This document shows, piece after piece, positions 43,931 through 54,112 of a DNA stretch of 64,000 bases. The translations under genes and the position numbers were made by a program. Numbering within the stretch: the first letter of the stretch is position 1; every line of letters begins with the position of its first letter. Source of the DNA: an uncultured Eubacterium sp. (GTDB taxonomy: Bacteria; Bacillota; Clostridia; Lachnospirales; Lachnospiraceae); assembly GCA_910584065.1 (NCBI GenBank), contig CAJTZN010000011.1, positions 20,842-84,841 of the forward strand, in the 5' to 3' direction. Under the pieces are notes generated by a model that made no database searches, was not told the DNA's origin, and was given only the letters and a program-made list of their open reading frames with translations.

Positions 43931-44143
43931 ATGGAAGAAATAAAGATCAAAGATGAATTTATCAAACTTGGACAGGCATTAAAACTGGCGGGGTTCGCCG
44001 GCTCGGGAGTGGATGCGAAATTTATGATCGAGGATGGTATGGTCTCGGTCAACGGCGAAACGGAATACCGGCGCGGCAGAAAAGTTCGTCCGGGAGATGT
44101 CATTGAGCTGGAAGGTAACCAGGTGAAGGTAAGCAGTATATGA
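43931..44143 (+). CDS. S4-domain RNA-binding protein (YaaA/RlbA type)
   Basis: A 70-residue protein consisting of one S4-like RNA-binding fold (LGQALKLAGFAGSGVDAKFMI, VSVNGETEYRRGRKVRPGDVIELEGNQVKV). It is the small gene always found between dnaN and recF in Bacillota (yaaA in Bacillus), with a proposed role in ribosome assembly. GAGGAAT 8 bp upstream; the stop overlaps the recF start as ATGA. Confidence 0.93.
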   Translation: MEEIKIKDEFIKLGQALKLAGFAGSGVDAKFMIEDGMVSVNGETEYRRGRKVRPGDVIELEGNQVKVSSI

Positions 44144-45219
44144 TGATCCATAGTTTGGAACTGCTTCATTTCCGCAATTATGAGCGGGAACTGTTTGAGT
44201 TTGATGCCGAAACGAATGTGTTGTTTGGCGATAATGCCCAGGGAAAGACGAATGTTCTGGAAGGTATTTACCTTTGTTCCACATCGCGGTCGCATAAGGG
44301 CAGCAAAGATCAGGAAATGATCCTCATGGGTTACGACGACGCCCATTTAAAAATGATCGTAGAAAAAAATCAGGTCTGTCATAAGATCGACGTGCATTTA
44401 AAAAAAAGGAAAGCCAAGGGAATCGCCATCGACGGCGTTCCGGTAAAAAAGAGCAGGGATCTTCTCGGCATGTGCCATGTGGTATTTTTTTCGCCGGAGG
44501 ATCTGGCCATTATCCAGAATGGCCCGGAAGCCAGACGCAAATTTATTGATGTGGAACTGTGCCAGCTGGATCACATATACCTGCATCATTTGACAAAATA
44601 TAAGCATGTTTTGAAACAGCGGAATGAGTTGTTAAAACAGATTAGTATAAATTCCCAATTATTGGACACACTTGATATATGGAACAGCCAGCTTGTGGAG
44701 TATGGTACATATGTCATACAGGCGAGACGGGAGTTTGTGGAAAAGTTAAGAGGTTATATCAGGGAGATTCACCGCAGTCTGACTGGCGGAAAAGAAGAAA
44801 TCGAGCTGACTTACGAGCCGAACGTGACGGCGGATGCGTTTGCGGAACAGCTGGCCGTCATGGAAAAGAAGGATCTGTTCACGAAAACGACGAACGCGGG
44901 TCCTCATCGCGACGATCTGTCCTTTGTTTCGGAAAATAAGGATTTGAGAAAATACGGTTCAAGGGGGCAGCAGAGGACGGGAGCGCTTTCGCTCAAATTA
45001 ACGGAAATTCAAATCGTAGAAGAAAAAACAGGGGAGAAACCGCTTTTACTTTTGGATGATGTTTTGTCAGAGCTGGATCGGAACAGACAGAATTATCTGT
45101 TGGAACATATAAAAGGTATACAGACCATTATCACTTGTACCGGTTTGGAAGAGTTTGTAAAAAATGGAGTCAATATGCAGAAAACGTTTGAAATTGTTTC
45201 GGGTTCTGTAAAAGTGTGA
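44140..45219 (+). CDS. recF: DNA replication and repair protein RecF
   Basis: SMC-like ATPase that helps load RecA on gapped DNA. The 359-residue protein has the Walker A GDNAQGKTNVLEGIYLCS (about 31-48), the signature SRGQQRTGALSLKL (about 273-286) and Walker B LLLLDDVLSELD. It overlaps the S4 gene by 4 bp and precedes gyrB, so dnaN-S4-recF-gyrB-gyrA may be read together, though gyrB has its own leader. Confidence 0.96.
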   Translation: MMIHSLELLHFRNYERELFEFDAETNVLFGDNAQGKTNVLEGIYLCSTSRSHKGSKDQEMILMGYDDAHLKMIVEKNQVCHKIDVHLKKRKAKGIAIDGVPVKKSRDLLGMCHVVFFSPEDLAIIQNGPEARRKFIDVELCQLDHIYLHHLTKYKHVLKQRNELLKQISINSQLLDTLDIWNSQLVEYGTYVIQARREFVEKLRGYIREIHRSLTGGKEEIELTYEPNVTADAFAEQLAVMEKKDLFTKTTNAGPHRDDLSFVSENKDLRKYGSRGQQRTGALSLKLTEIQIVEEKTGEKPLLLLDDVLSELDRNRQNYLLEHIKGIQTIITCTGLEEFVKNGVNMQKTFEIVSGSVKV

Positions 45220-45228
45220 ATAGAGTAA

Positions 45229-47211
<1,983 letters not shown>

Positions 47212-47228
47212 GGAGGAAGGACAAAAAT

Positions 47229-49856
47229 ATGGATGAAAATATTTTTGACAAAGACAACGGTTCTATGGACGACATAAAGCCTGTTGACCTGAGGAAGACC
47301 ATGGAAAAATCGTATATTGAATACGCCATGTCAGTTATTGCATCCAGAGCACTTCCTGATGTGAGGGACGGTTTAAAACCGGTACAGCGCCGTATTTTGT
47401 ATGCGATGATCGAATTGAATAACGGCCCGGACAAACCGCATCGTAAGTGTGCGCGTATCGTCGGTGATACGATGGGTAAATATCATCCTCACGGCGATAG
47501 CTCGATTTACGGGGCGCTTGTCAATATGGCGCAGGAATGGTCTACGAGGTATCCTCTTGTCGATGGTCATGGTAACTTTGGTTCGGTCGATGGCGACGGG
47601 GCGGCAGCGATGCGTTATACCGAAGCCCGTCTCAGTAAGATCTCGATGGAAATGCTTGCCGATATCAATAAAAATACGGTTGATTTCGTGCCAAACTTTG
47701 ACGAGACGGAAAAAGAGCCGGTCGTTCTCCCATCCAGGTTTCCAAATCTTCTGGTAAACGGAACTTCTGGTATTGCCGTTGGTATGGCTACAAACATCCC
47801 GCCGCACAATCTTCGTGAAGTGGTAAACGGCGTGGTGAAGATCATAGATAATATTGTGGAAGAAGACCGGGAAACGACGATGGACGAAGTGATCGACATC
47901 ATCAAAGGACCTGATTTTCCGACCGGAGCTACGATCATGGGAAGGCGTGGGATCGAAGAGGCGTACCGCACCGGACGCGGTAAGATCCGGGTACGCGCTG
48001 TAACGGATATCGAACCGATGGCGAATGGTAAAAACCGGATCATTGTAACAGAACTTCCGTATATGGTAAATAAGGCGCGTCTGATTGAAAAGATAGCGGA
48101 ATTACATAAAGAAAAAAGAGTGGATGGCATTACCGAGCTGCGGGACGAGTCGAACCGTGAAGGAATGCGTATCTGCATTGAACTCCGAAAAGATGTCAAC
48201 CCGAATATCGTATTGAACCAGCTTTATAAACATACGCAGCTGCAGGATACATTTGGCGTAAATATGCTCGCGCTTGTGGATAACCAGCCGGTTCTTATGA
48301 ACATTATGCAAATGCTGACGCATTACTTAAAGCATCAGGAAGAGGTTGTCACCCGCCGGACAAAGTACGATCTGAATAAGGCGGAAGAACGGGCCCATAT
48401 TTTAAAAGGCCTGCTCATCGCATTAGATCACATTGACGAAGTGATCAAGATCATACGAAATTCCCGGAGTACGCCGATCGCGAAAGAGCGATTGATCGAG
48501 CGATTCGAACTTGATGATGTGCAGGCACAGGCGATCGTGGATATGCGTCTGCGCGCATTGACCGGTTTGGAGCGGGAGAAGCTGGAAAATGAATTTGATG
48601 AACTGATGAAAAAGATTAAGGAGTATCAGGCAATCCTTGCTGACCGCAAACTGCTGTTAGGCGTGATCAAGCAGGAAATCAGCACGATTGCTGCGAAGTA
48701 TGGGGATGAGCGGAGGACAGGCATCGGTTTTGATGAATTTGATATCTCAATGGAAGATATGATCCCTGTGGAAAATACGGTTGTGGCGCTGACACATATG
48801 GGTTATGTCAAGCGTATGACGATCGACAACTTTAAGAGCCAGCAGCGCGGCGGGAAAGGGATCAAAGGGATTCAGACGATTGACGACGATTATATCGAAG
48901 ATCTGTTTATGGCGACCACACATCATTATCTGATGTTCTTTACCAATAAAGGCCGCGTGTACCGCATCAAGGCGTACGAGATCCCGGAATCCGGCAGGAC
49001 GAGCCGGGGAACAGCGATCGTCAACCTCTTGCAGCTTCTGCCAGAGGAAAAGATCACGGCCGTGATCGCCATCAGACAATTTGATGAAGATACGTATCTG
49101 TTCATGGCGACAAAACACGGGCTGGTAAAGAAGACGTCGATCACCGAATACAGAAATATACGAAAATCCGGACTTCAGGCAATCAGTCTCCGTGAAGATG
49201 ATGACCTGATCGAAGTGAAGGTAACAGATAATACGAAAAATATCCTTCTGGTCACGAAACATGGACAGTGTATCAAGTTTAAGGAGACAGATGTCCGTCC
49301 GACAGGAAGGACTTCGATCGGTGTTCGGGGAATGAACCTGTCTTTTGATGATGAAGTGATCGGCATGCAGATGGACAGCCAGGGCGAGGAACTGCTCCTC
49401 GTGTCTGAATACGGACTCGGAAAACGTACGGGTATTGATGAATTTGGTATCCAGCACCGCGGCGGAAAAGGCGTAAAATGCTATAAGATTACAGAGAAAA
49501 CCGGTTTTGTCGTGGGAGCGAAAGCGGTCCATGAAGATCAGGAAGTGATGCTGATCACAAATGAAGGTATCATTATCCGCATTGAAGTAAGGGGTATTTC
49601 CGTATTAGGCCGTATAACATCAGGTGTGAAATTGATGAATGTTGACAGTTCAAAGGATATCGTCGTGGCAAGTGTGGCGAAAGTCAGAAAAGACACGTCG
49701 GATACGTCAGATGCGTTGGAGACATCGGAAACATCGGCATCAGAAATACAGACATCAGAAACATCAGAAACATCAGTGACATCAGATACACCGGATGAAG
49801 CAGGTACGCCGGAAATGCCAGAGGAGGAGCCAGAGGAAACGGATGAGAACGATTAA
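47229..49856 (+). CDS. gyrA: DNA gyrase subunit A with acidic Ser/Thr-rich tail
   Basis: DNA-cutting subunit of gyrase. The 875-residue protein has the quinolone-region segment [25 protein letters not shown], catalytic Tyr130 in [11 protein letters not shown], and a C-terminal six-bladed pinwheel containing the GyrA box [10 protein letters not shown] (about 538-547). After the last blade (about residue 820) comes a tail of about 50 residues made of Ser/Thr/Glu/Asp repeats ([20 protein letters not shown]) that is longer than usual. The downstream fumarase gene starts inside the end of this tail. AAGGAGGA site before the ATG. Confidence 0.96.
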   Translation: MDENIFDKDNGSMDDIKPVDLRKTMEKSYIEYAMSVIASRALPDVRDGLKPVQRRILYAMIELNNGPDKPHRKCARIVGDTMGKYHPHGDSSIYGALVNMAQEWSTRYPLVDGHGNFGSVDGDGAAAMRYTEARLSKISMEMLADINKNTVDFVPNFDETEKEPVVLPSRFPNLLVNGTSGIAVGMATNIPPHNLREVVNGVVKIIDNIVEEDRETTMDEVIDIIKGPDFPTGATIMGRRGIEEAYRTGRGKIRVRAVTDIEPMANGKNRIIVTELPYMVNKARLIEKIAELHKEKRVDGITELRDESNREGMRICIELRKDVNPNIVLNQLYKHTQLQDTFGVNMLALVDNQPVLMNIMQMLTHYLKHQEEVVTRRTKYDLNKAEERAHILKGLLIALDHIDEVIKIIRNSRSTPIAKERLIERFELDDVQAQAIVDMRLRALTGLEREKLENEFDELMKKIKEYQAILADRKLLLGVIKQEISTIAAKYGDERRTGIGFDEFDISMEDMIPVENTVVALTHMGYVKRMTIDNFKSQQRGGKGIKGIQTIDDDYIEDLFMATTHHYLMFFTNKGRVYRIKAYEIPESGRTSRGTAIVNLLQLLPEEKITAVIAIRQFDEDTYLFMATKHGLVKKTSITEYRNIRKSGLQAISLREDDDLIEVKVTDNTKNILLVTKHGQCIKFKETDVRPTGRTSIGVRGMNLSFDDEVIGMQMDSQGEELLLVSEYGLGKRTGIDEFGIQHRGGKGVKCYKITEKTGFVVGAKAVHEDQEVMLITNEGIIIRIEVRGISVLGRITSGVKLMNVDSSKDIVVASVAKVRKDTSDTSDALETSETSASEIQTSETSETSVTSDTPDEAGTPEMPEEEPEETDEND

Positions 49857-50685
49857 TACAGTTGAAATTACAGAAGCCGTGAAAGAAATGTGCATGGAAG
49901 TAAATATCCGATTGTCTGAGGACGTGAAACAGGCAGTACTTGCTGCCAGGAAACAGGAAGAATCGCCTCTCGGCAGACAGATTTTAGGCCAGTTGGAAGA
50001 GAATATGGAAATTGCGGCCGAAACGAAGATACCGATCTGTCAGGATACCGGTATGACTGTCGTGTTTTTACGCATCGGGCAGGATGTACATTTCGAAGGT
50101 GAGTATATTGAAGACGCCGTAAATGAGGGGATCCGCCGCGGATATGAAGAAGGATATCTTCGAAAATCCGTGGTAAAAGATCCAGTCGAGCGCGTCAATA
50201 CAAAAGATAATACGCCGGGTGTCATCCATTATGAGATCGTACCCGGAGATCAGGTAGAGATCACTGTCGCTCCGAAAGGATTTGGCAGTGAGAATATGAG
50301 CCGGCTCTATATGTTAAAGCCAGCGGATGGCATCGAAGGGATCAGGGAAGCTATTTTGGAGACGGTAAAACTGGCCGGGCCGAATGCCTGCCCGCCGATC
50401 GTGGTAGGCGTGGGAATCGGCGGAACATTTGAAAAATGTGCGATCCTGGCAAAGAAAGCGCTTACGAGGAATTTGAATAGCTCATCCAAAATTCCGTATG
50501 TGAAAGAACTGGAAGATGAGATGCTGGAGGAAATCAATAAGCTCGGGATCGGGCCGGGCGGACTCGGAGGGCGCGTGACTGCTCTCGGAGTAAATGTAGA
50601 AACATATCCGACCCATATCGCCGGGATGCCGGTAGCGATCAATATTTGCTGTCATGTGAACAGGCATATACGGAGAAATATTTAA
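49843..50685 (+). CDS. Class I fumarate hydratase, alpha subunit
   Basis: N-terminal half of the [4Fe-4S] fumarase/tartrate dehydratase family. The 280-residue protein starts at ATG 49843, overlapping the gyrA 3' end by 14 bp. The three cluster cysteines are Cys66 (KIPICQDTG), Cys183 ([16 protein letters not shown]) and Cys269 or Cys270 ([10 protein letters not shown]). The beta subunit, normally next door, lies at 55065, with 4.4 kb of other genes between. Start choice rests on GAGGAAACGG upstream and on family length. The AT-rich sequence after the stop marks the left end of the interruption. Confidence 0.9.
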   Translation: MRTINTVEITEAVKEMCMEVNIRLSEDVKQAVLAARKQEESPLGRQILGQLEENMEIAAETKIPICQDTGMTVVFLRIGQDVHFEGEYIEDAVNEGIRRGYEEGYLRKSVVKDPVERVNTKDNTPGVIHYEIVPGDQVEITVAPKGFGSENMSRLYMLKPADGIEGIREAILETVKLAGPNACPPIVVGVGIGGTFEKCAILAKKALTRNLNSSSKIPYVKELEDEMLEEINKLGIGPGGLGGRVTALGVNVETYPTHIAGMPVAINICCHVNRHIRRNI

Positions 50686-50724
50686 AATATAGTAATTTAA
50701 TAAAGTATATAGTAAAAAAAGTTA

Positions 50725-50752
50725 TTTACATATAGAAAATTTTTGCTATAAT
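50725..50752 (+). promoter_or_regulatory. Promoter of the type I toxin mRNA
   Basis: TTTACA (50725-50730), 16-bp spacer, TATAAT (50747-50752). The 85-nt leader contains the stem CCCTCC-AGTAC-GGAGGG (50788-50804) and a second CCCTCC that can pair with the GGAAGGGGGG ribosome site, a common way to delay toxin translation. Confidence 0.7.
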
Positions 50753-50843
50753 ATTATGCAAGGGAAATTATAGAGCCAAGGTGGCTACCCTCCAGTACGG
50801 AGGGATAACCCTCCGGAATCCAAAAGAGGAAGGGGGGATTGCA

Positions 50844-50936
50844 ATGATTACATATCAGGATTTTTTCTTGTTTTGTACGTTCATTGTTGCCTTGATAAGT
50901 CTGATCTATCAGATTTTGAGGGACAAAAGAAAGTAG
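50844..50936 (+). CDS. Small hydrophobic toxin, holin-like (type I toxin-antitoxin)
   Basis: A 30-residue peptide: MITYQDFFLFCTFIVALISL, then IYQILRDKRK. One membrane helix with a basic C-terminal end, matching the 'putative holin-like toxin' group related to TxpA/BsrG peptides that depolarise or damage the membrane from inside. A very strong GGGGGG-type ribosome site precedes the ATG by 5 bp. It has its own promoter and terminator, and a convergent antisense RNA covers its 3' end. Missed by length cut-offs but well supported by structure of the locus. Toxicity is inferred. Confidence 0.78.
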   Translation: MITYQDFFLFCTFIVALISLIYQILRDKRK

Positions 50937-51010
50937 CCGCCACTACCGCGAATAGTGACGGCTTAGTCAATAACATTCTGAGGGTAACCGCTTCTATGGT
51001 TTCCCTTCTT
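50925..51010 (-). ncRNA. Predicted antisense RNA antitoxin
   Basis: A consensus promoter on the minus strand, TTGAAC (51040-51045), 17-bp spacer, TATGAT (51017-51022), points back into the toxin gene. The transcript would start near 51010 and end at the stem-loop GCCGTCACTATTC.. (50936-50962), which on this strand is followed by the T-rich TACTTTCTTTTG. It is thus complementary to the toxin mRNA 3' UTR and the last toxin codons, as in txpA/RatA. The start and end are predicted. Confidence 0.68.
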
Positions 51011-51015
51011 TTCTG
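50981..51015 (+). terminator. Terminator of the toxin mRNA
   Basis: AGGGTAACC (50981-50989) pairs with GGTTTCCCT (50998-51006), followed by TCTTTTCT. It lies just inside the start of the antisense RNA, so the two transcripts overlap by about 85 nt. Confidence 0.7.
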
Positions 51016-51047
51016 TATCATACCACAGAAGTTCAAAAAGTTCAACC

Positions 51048-51401
51048 TTAAAATATTAAATTTCGGACTACTCCCCATATCAAAATAGCTATCACATAAA
51101 GTAATGTTAGCCATTTAGTAAAGGAGGAAGTCCGGATTTTTTTTGAACAAAAGAAATTTAGTATGATAATGAGAAGCAAAACAGGTGAGGAAATTAACAA
51201 AAATGGATTTGCATGATAAGCGCCGCGCAGATCAAACCTCATTAAGCTGAGAAATACATGAGTGATCCCGCAGCCGGGGCACTTTAGTCCGGTGATCGTG
51301 TTAAAAAAGCACGGTATACAAAAAGATGTATACCGCACTATACACGCATATGCAAGACCTAAAATGAAAATAAGCACCAATGTTTTCATTTCTTTACGCA
51401 T
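51048..51401 (-). CDS. DUF2752 membrane protein
   Basis: A 117-residue membrane protein with three hydrophobic segments and the family signature GLKCPGCGITHVFLSL (about residues 37-52), in which a C-P-G-C-G-x-T/x motif sits between TM1 and TM2. The function of DUF2752 is unknown. The ATG at 51401 overlaps the end of the DUF4234 gene by 8 bp (ATGCGTAA), so translation is likely coupled. It ends 3 bp before the antisense-RNA promoter of the toxin locus. Confidence 0.85.
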   Translation of the reverse strand: MRKEMKTLVLIFILGLAYACIVRYTSFCIPCFFNTITGLKCPGCGITHVFLSLMRFDLRGAYHANPFLLISSPVLLLIIILNFFCSKKIRTSSFTKWLTLLYVIAILIWGVVRNLIF

Positions 51402-51738
51402 CTGCAAACTTATTAACTTCGTTCTGGATCAGAGCCAAAGCGATAATTCCACCAAAAATATAGAGGATCAGATAGAGAACTCCCCCATTCGATGCAGGCT
51501 CTCCGTGATTTTGTTTCGCCTTGTCAACTTTATCACCGCGTCTGTATGCCCAAAATAGACCATAAATGCCGCATGTGACGATCGTGAGCAAAAGTGCCAT
51601 ACCGCCCGAAGTATCATCCTGTTCCCCGGCAAGGTAGTTTGTATCATTTGTCAGACAAACAAACCAGTACCACATGTAAATGCCGCACGTAACGAATGTC
51701 AGAATGATACAGAGTGCAATATTCCTGTTTTTTACCAT
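51394..51738 (-). CDS. DUF4234 membrane protein
   Basis: A 114-residue membrane protein with three predicted helices and an internal repeat of the family signature: IILTFVTCGIYMWYWFVCL and LLTIVTCGIYGLFWAYRRGDK. DUF4234 proteins are small and uncharacterised. AAGGAGGG lies upstream of the ATG. It forms a two-gene unit with DUF2752. Confidence 0.88.
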   Translation of the reverse strand: MVKNRNIALCIILTFVTCGIYMWYWFVCLTNDTNYLAGEQDDTSGGMALLLTIVTCGIYGLFWAYRRGDKVDKAKQNHGEPASNGGVLYLILYIFGGIIALALIQNEVNKFADA

Positions 51739-51796
51739 TTTCGATAAACCCTCCTTATAAAATTTCTGTAATTTATGTAGTTAAATTACATTCGAA

Positions 51797-51922
51797 CAGT
51801 GTCCAAAAAAGCGAACTTTTTAGGACACTGCTAAATTTTTCTAATTTACTCATAAATAATTGACAGATTAACGTGAATGTGTTAAACTTATTAAAAAGAT
51901 AGCAGTGTCCTAAAAAGTTCAC
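51797..51922. repeat. MITE-like inverted-repeat element carrying a promoter
   Basis: A 22-bp sequence at 51811-51832 is repeated inverted at 51901-51922 with one mismatch (core GAACTTTTTAGGACACTGCT). The left copy is itself half of a hairpin, because CAGTGTCCAAAAAAG at 51797-51811 pairs back with CTTTTTAGGACACTG. Between the arms lies TTGACA (51860-51865), 17 bp, TAAACT (51883-51888), a good promoter reading into the DUF4190 gene. No transposase is present and no target duplication is obvious. Confidence 0.6.
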
Positions 51923-51988
51923 TTTATAGAAAATCATATGAAAGTGGAGTTAGGTGAAGCTATACACAAAACAAGGAGGATATATTTT

Positions 51989-52273
51989 ATGGAACAACAG
52001 TCAGGAAATGGTTTAGGAGTTGCCGCTTTAGTATGTGGTATTTTGGGAATTGTAGGTTCATTTATTCCGATTGTCTGCTATTTTACACTTGTATTGGCGA
52101 TTCTCGGAATTATTTTTGGCGTGAAAGCCCGTAAGAGCTGCACACCGGAGAAAAAAGGACTTGCTACGGCAGGTTTGGTGTTAGGAATAATCGGAACTGC
52201 TTTTTCCGCACTTGGTGTTATTTGCGTACTTGCCTGTGCCGCCACGGCAGGAACAGCAGGACTTTTGTCATAA
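51989..52273 (+). CDS. DUF4190 small membrane protein
   Basis: A 94-residue protein with two to three hydrophobic helices and the DUF4190 pattern LGVAALVCGILGIVG.. and KGLATAGLVLGIIGTAFS. Start at ATG 51989 with AAGGAGGA 9 bp upstream. The promoter appears to be supplied by the inverted-repeat element just upstream. Function unknown. Confidence 0.85.
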   Translation: MEQQSGNGLGVAALVCGILGIVGSFIPIVCYFTLVLAILGIIFGVKARKSCTPEKKGLATAGLVLGIIGTAFSALGVICVLACAATAGTAGLLS

Positions 52274-52374
52274 ATATTTGACATAATTCGATGAGGAGAA
52301 AATGCCATCAACTTTGTTATGTTGCTGGCATTTTTTCTCGCTATAAAAAATGTAAGAGAGGAAATATAGATAAT

Positions 52375-53151
52375 ATGATAAAAAACTTTACTCTTTTTGG
52401 AAAAGAATTTTCAGCTTATATGATCATTGCCTTATTCGGTTATTTTATCGCCGGATGTTACGCCTGTTATAAATTTAAGAAAAAGGGACATGATGAAAAT
52501 GATATGATTCAATTTTATTTAGTTATTTCGATCGGAGTTTTACTCGGTGGACATATGTTATTTGGATTAACAAATTTTAGGCAATTTTCCTCTATTTCGT
52601 TTGAGTCCTTTCGTCAATTCGTAAATTCATGTATTGTTATATTTGGTGGTTCCGTTTTTTACGGAGGGTTGGCAGGAGGACTGCTGGCGGGTTATATTTA
52701 TCTTAAAAAGAAAAAATACGATGTGATTCTTTATACAGATGTGATCGCTCCATGTATTCCTTTGTTTCATATGTTTGGAAGACTGGGATGTTTTTTAAGC
52801 GGCTGCTGCTATGGAATAGAAAGTAATTTTGGTATAGTATATCATAATTCCCTGATTTCCGAAGCAAATGGAGTAAGAAGATTTCCGGTTCAATTACTGG
52901 AAATTTTTCTGAACATCTTTCTCTTTTTGTATCTGGATCATTTAGAAAAACAGAACAGGAAAAAAGGGAAATTATTAATATACTATTTGTCAATATACGC
53001 ATGCAGCCGATTTTTTATCGAGTTTCTCCGTGGAGATGAATACAGGGGATTTGTATTATTTTTATCGACATCTCAGTTTATCAGCATATTGATCCTGTTT
53101 GTTTTAGCAGTTATGTTTATTCATGATAAAGTAGTTACGAAAAAGAATTAA
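52375..53151 (+). CDS. Prolipoprotein diacylglyceryl transferase-like membrane protein
   Basis: Lgt transfers diacylglycerol from phosphatidylglycerol to the lipobox cysteine. The 258-residue protein (start ATG 52375, MIKNFTLFGKEF) has about seven hydrophobic segments and the Lgt core: GGLAGGLLAGYIYLKKKK, then GRLGCFLSGCCYGIES (about 142-157), RFPVQLLE, FFIEFLRGDEYRG and LSTSQFISI. The Lgt signature GRxxNFxNxE is here GRLGCFLSGCC, a variant with Cys-x-x-x-Cys-Cys known in accessory Lgt-like proteins, so it may be a paralogue with a different acceptor. It overlaps the convergent recombinase gene by 17 bp. Confidence 0.8.
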   Translation: MIKNFTLFGKEFSAYMIIALFGYFIAGCYACYKFKKKGHDENDMIQFYLVISIGVLLGGHMLFGLTNFRQFSSISFESFRQFVNSCIVIFGGSVFYGGLAGGLLAGYIYLKKKKYDVILYTDVIAPCIPLFHMFGRLGCFLSGCCYGIESNFGIVYHNSLISEANGVRRFPVQLLEIFLNIFLFLYLDHLEKQNRKKGKLLIYYLSIYACSRFFIEFLRGDEYRGFVLFLSTSQFISILILFVLAVMFIHDKVVTKKN

Positions 53152-53749
53152 ATGGGGAATCAATTTTTTTTACTTTATTGTAAAAAGTGCTTTTTGGCAT
53201 ATTGCACTCACGGGATGCCTGTCGGATCGTCAATTCTTTCTTTTTCCATTTTTGATAGATTATTTCGAAATTTTCAGGAAGCGGCTTGCTTGGCCTGCCA
53301 AATTTAACTCCGCGCATTTTCGCCGCCTCAATGCCTTCTGCCTGCCTGGAGCGGATGTTATTTCGCTCATTTTCTGCGACAAACGAAAGGATTTGGAGCA
53401 CAATATCGACGATAAAACATTTTAGAAGATCATTTTCGGTCCTGGTATCTAAGAGCGGCATATCTAAGACAACTATATCGATCTTTTTCTTTTTTGTGAG
53501 ATACTGCCATTGGGATATGATCTCTTTATAATTCCGCCCTAATCGGTCAATGCTTTTTATGTATAAAATATCACCATTTTTCAAACGTTTGACTAACTTC
53601 TGGTATGACGGCCGGTTGAAATCACAGCCAGATTGTTTGTCGATAAAAATATTCTCTTTTTTAATTTCAAGTTTTTTCATGGATAACAGCTGCCTTGTTT
53701 CATTTTGGTCCTTTGAACTTACCCTGATATATGCGTATTTTTGTTTCAT
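53135..53749 (-). CDS. Serine site-specific recombinase (resolvase/invertase type)
   Basis: A 204-residue small serine recombinase. The catalytic N-terminal domain (about 1-140) has YAYIRVSSKDQN with the active Ser (residue 11 or 12) and the IDRLGRNYKEI and ENERNNIRSRQAEGIEAAK motifs carrying the conserved arginines; the C-terminal helix-turn-helix reads GRPSKPLPENFEII..ELTIRQASRECNMPKSTFYNKVK. All catalytic features look intact. It is a solitary gene; the minus-strand promoter candidate is TTGTCC-17-TATTAA near 53790-53815. No invertible repeats were obvious around it. Confidence 0.88.
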   Translation of the reverse strand: MKQKYAYIRVSSKDQNETRQLLSMKKLEIKKENIFIDKQSGCDFNRPSYQKLVKRLKNGDILYIKSIDRLGRNYKEIISQWQYLTKKKKIDIVVLDMPLLDTRTENDLLKCFIVDIVLQILSFVAENERNNIRSRQAEGIEAAKMRGVKFGRPSKPLPENFEIIYQKWKKKELTIRQASRECNMPKSTFYNKVKKIDSPFNSFS

Positions 53750-53830
53750 TTGAGTACCTCCAAATTAGTTTTTTCTTTTATTTTAATACATATAGGTATA
53801 AAATCGGACAAACTTTCGGAAAATAAAATG

Positions 53831-53859
53831 TTGACAAAATGGAAAAAACGTATTTTAAT
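53831..53859 (+). promoter_or_regulatory. Promoter of the DUF6472-dus-fumarase beta run
   Basis: TTGACA (53831-53836), 17-bp spacer, TTTAAT (53854-53859). First plus-strand promoter candidate after the recombinase. Confidence 0.55.
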
Positions 53860-53915
53860 TATATAGGGTAGCTACTACAGCATGTCGGACAGAGAGGAAG
53901 GCTGGCGGATCAGAG

Positions 53916-54089
53916 ATGGAAACCAATTGCGAATTTTGTGCGCTGTATTTTGTGGATGAAGATGGGTATGGTGAATGTCAGGTAAATTTAGATGAGGATG
54001 AGATGTATCGGCTGCTTCATTCATCTTATAAAAGCTGTCCGTATTATCAAAGTGATGATGAATATAAGATTGTCAGAAAACAAAATTAA
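53916..54089 (+). CDS. Small Cys-rich protein, DUF6472-like
   Basis: A 57-residue protein beginning METNCEFCALYFVDEDGYG, followed by VNLDEDEMYRLL, KSCPYYQ and ending IVRKQN. The pattern CxxC-x-x-Y at the start, (V/C)NLDEDEM and SCPYF/Y-x-x-x-DEY-x-IVRKQ is that of a conserved small clostridial family I recall as DUF6472. The paired cysteines suggest metal binding. No close Shine-Dalgarno is seen (GAGGAAGG is 14 bp away). It precedes dus by 23 bp. Confidence 0.75.
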   Translation: METNCEFCALYFVDEDGYGECQVNLDEDEMYRLLHSSYKSCPYYQSDDEYKIVRKQN

Positions 54090-54112
54090 CGGATCATTTG
54101 GATGGAGAATGG

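Noticed and set aside
48747..49532. Minus-strand 261-codon frame
   Set aside because: Shadow of the GyrA C-terminal domain.
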